Assembly (NCBI RefSeq): GCF_041435215.1
Contig: NZ_CP108394.1
Span: 8,432,001 to 8,496,000, forward strand
Origin: Streptomyces sp. NBC_01314
GTDB lineage: Bacteria; Actinomycetota; Actinomycetes; Streptomycetales; Streptomycetaceae
Direction: 5' to 3'
Length of the DNA: 64,000 nucleotides
The translations under genes were made by a program, and so were the position numbers. Each line of letters begins with the position of its first letter. The stretch's first letter is position 1. Of this stretch, positions 62,580-64,000 are shown in pieces. The notes under the pieces were generated by a model. That model worked only from the letters and a program-made list of their open reading frames with translations. It was not told the origin of the DNA and searched no databases.

Positions 62580-63323
62580 GTGCGCATCGTCGTCACCAAC
62601 TGCAACACGACGCAGGGGATGACCGAGGAGATCGTGCGAGGTGCCCGGGCCGCCGCAGGCCCGGGCACCACTGTGACCGGACTGACCCCCGCCTGGGGGC
62701 CCGAGTCCGCGGAGGGCTGGCTGGACAGCTACCTCTCCGCCGCCGCCGTCCTCGACACCCTGCGGACCTACGAGGAGCCGTACGACGCCGTAGTCATGGC
62801 CGGTTTCGGGGAGCACGGGCGTGAGGGCGCGCGCGAACTGGTGGACGTTCCCGTCGTCGACATCACCGAGGCCGCCGCCCACCTCGCCTGTCTGCTCGGG
62901 CGGCGCTACGGCGTCGTCACCACGCTCGAACGCTCCTGCGGGCAGATCGAGGACAGCCTGGACGCCGCCGGCGTGGGCCGCAACTGCGCGGCGATCGTCG
63001 GCACCGGCCTCGGCGTCCTCGACCTCGCCGACACCGGCCGCACCACCCGGGCCTTCCTCGCGGCCGGGCAGCGGGCCCGGGACGCCGGGGCCGAGGTGCT
63101 GGTCCTGGGGTGCGCCGGGATGACCGGGCTCCAGCGGACGGTCGGGGAGAAGCTGGGAGTGCCGGTCGTCGACGGGGTGGGGGCGGCCGTGAAACTCGCC
63201 GAGTCACTGGTGGCGCTGGGGCTGACCACCAGTCGGGCGGGGGGTTATGCGAAGCCGCTGCCGAAGAAGAGGAGTTGGGGGGCCGGGGGAGCGGGTTCGT
63301 CGGGGGGCCTGGGGACCGGGTGA
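62580..63323 (+). CDS. Asp/Glu/hydantoin racemase family protein
   Basis: A 247-residue racemase: RIVVTNCNTTQGMTEEIVRGA at the start, VVMAGFGEHGREGARELVDVPVVDITEAAAHLA with the first region, and VLVLGCAGMTGL with the second catalytic Cys. In the position of the usual first Cys (MAC/ACFG) the sequence has MAGFGEHG, as in hydantoin and allantoin racemases that vary there. Start GTG 62580 overlaps the spacing of the transporter stop, hence coupled translation. The Gly/Ser tail after KPLPKKR is low complexity. Confidence 0.87.
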   Translation: MRIVVTNCNTTQGMTEEIVRGARAAAGPGTTVTGLTPAWGPESAEGWLDSYLSAAAVLDTLRTYEEPYDAVVMAGFGEHGREGARELVDVPVVDITEAAAHLACLLGRRYGVVTTLERSCGQIEDSLDAAGVGRNCAAIVGTGLGVLDLADTGRTTRAFLAAGQRARDAGAEVLVLGCAGMTGLQRTVGEKLGVPVVDGVGAAVKLAESLVALGLTTSRAGGYAKPLPKKRSWGAGGAGSSGGLGTG

Positions 63324-63420
63324 GTCGAGGGGTGGGGGATGTGGACGCGGTCAGGGGCGGCTCCTTGTTGTCGTGGGCGGCTGCGGGCATATGGGCATGT
63401 GGGTCTGCGGGTGGCTGGGT

Positions 63421-63441
63421 GCGCAGTGCCCCGCGCCCCTT
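63421..63441 (-). repeat. Dispersed Streptomyces intergenic repeat, copy 3
   Basis: GCGCAGTGCCCCGCGCCCC on the plus strand reads GGGGCGCGGGGCACTGCGC on the minus, matching copies at 13098 and 17921. It lies in the 192-bp gap between the racemase and RidA genes. Confidence 0.55.
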
Positions 63442-63515
63442 GCGGGGCCGGGGTCGGCTCACGTCCGTCCGCGTCCGTGGTGGGGCCGGAGGCGTGCCGC
63501 GTCCGTCCGTGCCCC

Positions 63516-63929
63516 TTACCGGACCGGCGACTCCGGGACCACCGCTGTCGCCGTGATCTCCACCAGCTGGCCCGTGTAGCCGAGGCAGGCCACGCCGAGG
63601 AGGGTCGACGAGTGGGGGCCGGTGCTGAGGCCGGACGCCTCGACGACGTCCCAGACCGCGGAGAGGACCGCCGGTTCGTCGCTCACGACGTACACGTCGG
63701 TGCAGGCGACATGCTCGAAGTCGCTGCCCACCGCCCGCAACTGCTCCCCGAGGTTGGCCAGCACCTGCTCGGCCTGCCGTACCGGATCCCCCTCCCCGAC
63801 CAGATTCCCGTCGGCGTCCAACGGAACGGAGCCGGCGAGGAAGGCGAGCTTCGTCCCGGCCTCGACGACGGAAGCGTGAGAGTAGACGGGCGGTGCGAAG
63901 AGGCTGGGGACGGTGGCGCGCTGGATCAT
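63516..63929 (-). CDS. RidA family protein
   Basis: A 137-residue member of the RidA/YjgF family, which hydrolyses reactive enamines and imines. PPVYSHASVVEAGTKLAFLAGSVPLDADGNLVG and the tail LLGVACLGYTGQLVEITATAVV show the trimer fold; the usual catalytic Arg of RVxVEI is replaced by a QLVEIT context, so it belongs to a side group whose imine deaminase activity is unsure. It converges on the transporter-racemase operon and may act on its products. The start at 63929 leaves 71 bp to the window end. Confidence 0.87.
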   Translation of the reverse strand: MIQRATVPSLFAPPVYSHASVVEAGTKLAFLAGSVPLDADGNLVGEGDPVRQAEQVLANLGEQLRAVGSDFEHVACTDVYVVSDEPAVLSAVWDVVEASGLSTGPHSSTLLGVACLGYTGQLVEITATAVVPESPVR

Positions 63930-64000
63930 GACTGCTCCCGGTGGAGGACAACCTGTCGATCAGGTGATCATGCGAATTCTCCGCCGCGACCGCATCCGAA

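Overview
The window is chromosomal DNA from a high-GC actinobacterium, almost certainly a Streptomyces. The evidence is the roughly 70 % GC content with strong G/C at third codon positions, frequent GTG starts, and a core gene order familiar from Streptomyces: gltD, chorismate mutase, pyk, tRNA-Leu, pdtaR-type ANTAR regulator, livF-G-M-H-J, polA, rpsA, coaE. No phage, transposase or CRISPR array was seen. One stand-alone homing-endonuclease-like gene sits beside a tRNA.

Left part (1-13 kb). The 3' end of gltD converges on a rhomboid protease. Next comes the most interesting block, 2.65-13.0 kb: two acyl-CoA dehydrogenases, IpdF-like SDR, KstR2-like TetR regulator, FadA6-like thiolase, IpdC-like flavoenzyme, IpdB and IpdA, EchA20-like crotonase, and two more SDRs resembling Rv3549c and Rv3548c. 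By recall this matches, gene by gene, the KstR2 regulon of mycobacteria, which degrades the last two steroid rings (HIP-CoA). A near-consensus KstR2 operator lies between the two divergent arms and a degenerate copy lies at the second divergent promoter. No HIP-CoA ligase (fadD3) and no upper steroid pathway is present in the window.

Middle (13-38 kb). A zinc-protease-like protein, chorismate mutase, an orphan response regulator, aminopeptidase N, a coupled PLP decarboxylase and N-monooxygenase pair resembling hydroxamate-siderophore enzymes but without the rest of a siderophore cluster, an SGNH hydrolase, a Tat-exported 5'-nucleotidase, a SIMPL protein and pyruvate kinase. A LAGLIDADG-like gene is wedged between pyk and tRNA-Leu(CAA). 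Then come the ANTAR regulator and the branched-chain amino-acid ABC transporter (binding protein upstream of a hairpin, then two permeases and two ATPases), a lipoprotein/membrane-protein pair, a thioesterase and an FdhF/YdeP-type molybdoenzyme.

Right part (38-64 kb). polA is followed by a perfect terminator and an array of about ten 31-bp degenerate repeats. A DUF4184 membrane protein diverges from a secreted lytic transglycosylase that carries a c-di-AMP (ydaO-type) riboswitch leader. SPW_0924 and DUF3068 membrane proteins, HrpB helicase, a methyltransferase, rpsA, PAC2 protein, coaE, TPR protein and several small conserved genes follow. The end holds uracil-DNA glycosylase, proline iminopeptidase and a small nucleobase/hydantoin module: an FCD-GntR regulator, a perfect 16-bp palindromic operator, an NCS1 transporter and a hydantoin/allantoin-type racemase, with a RidA protein converging on it.

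All family names rest on recognition of protein sequence and motifs by eye; no database search was run.
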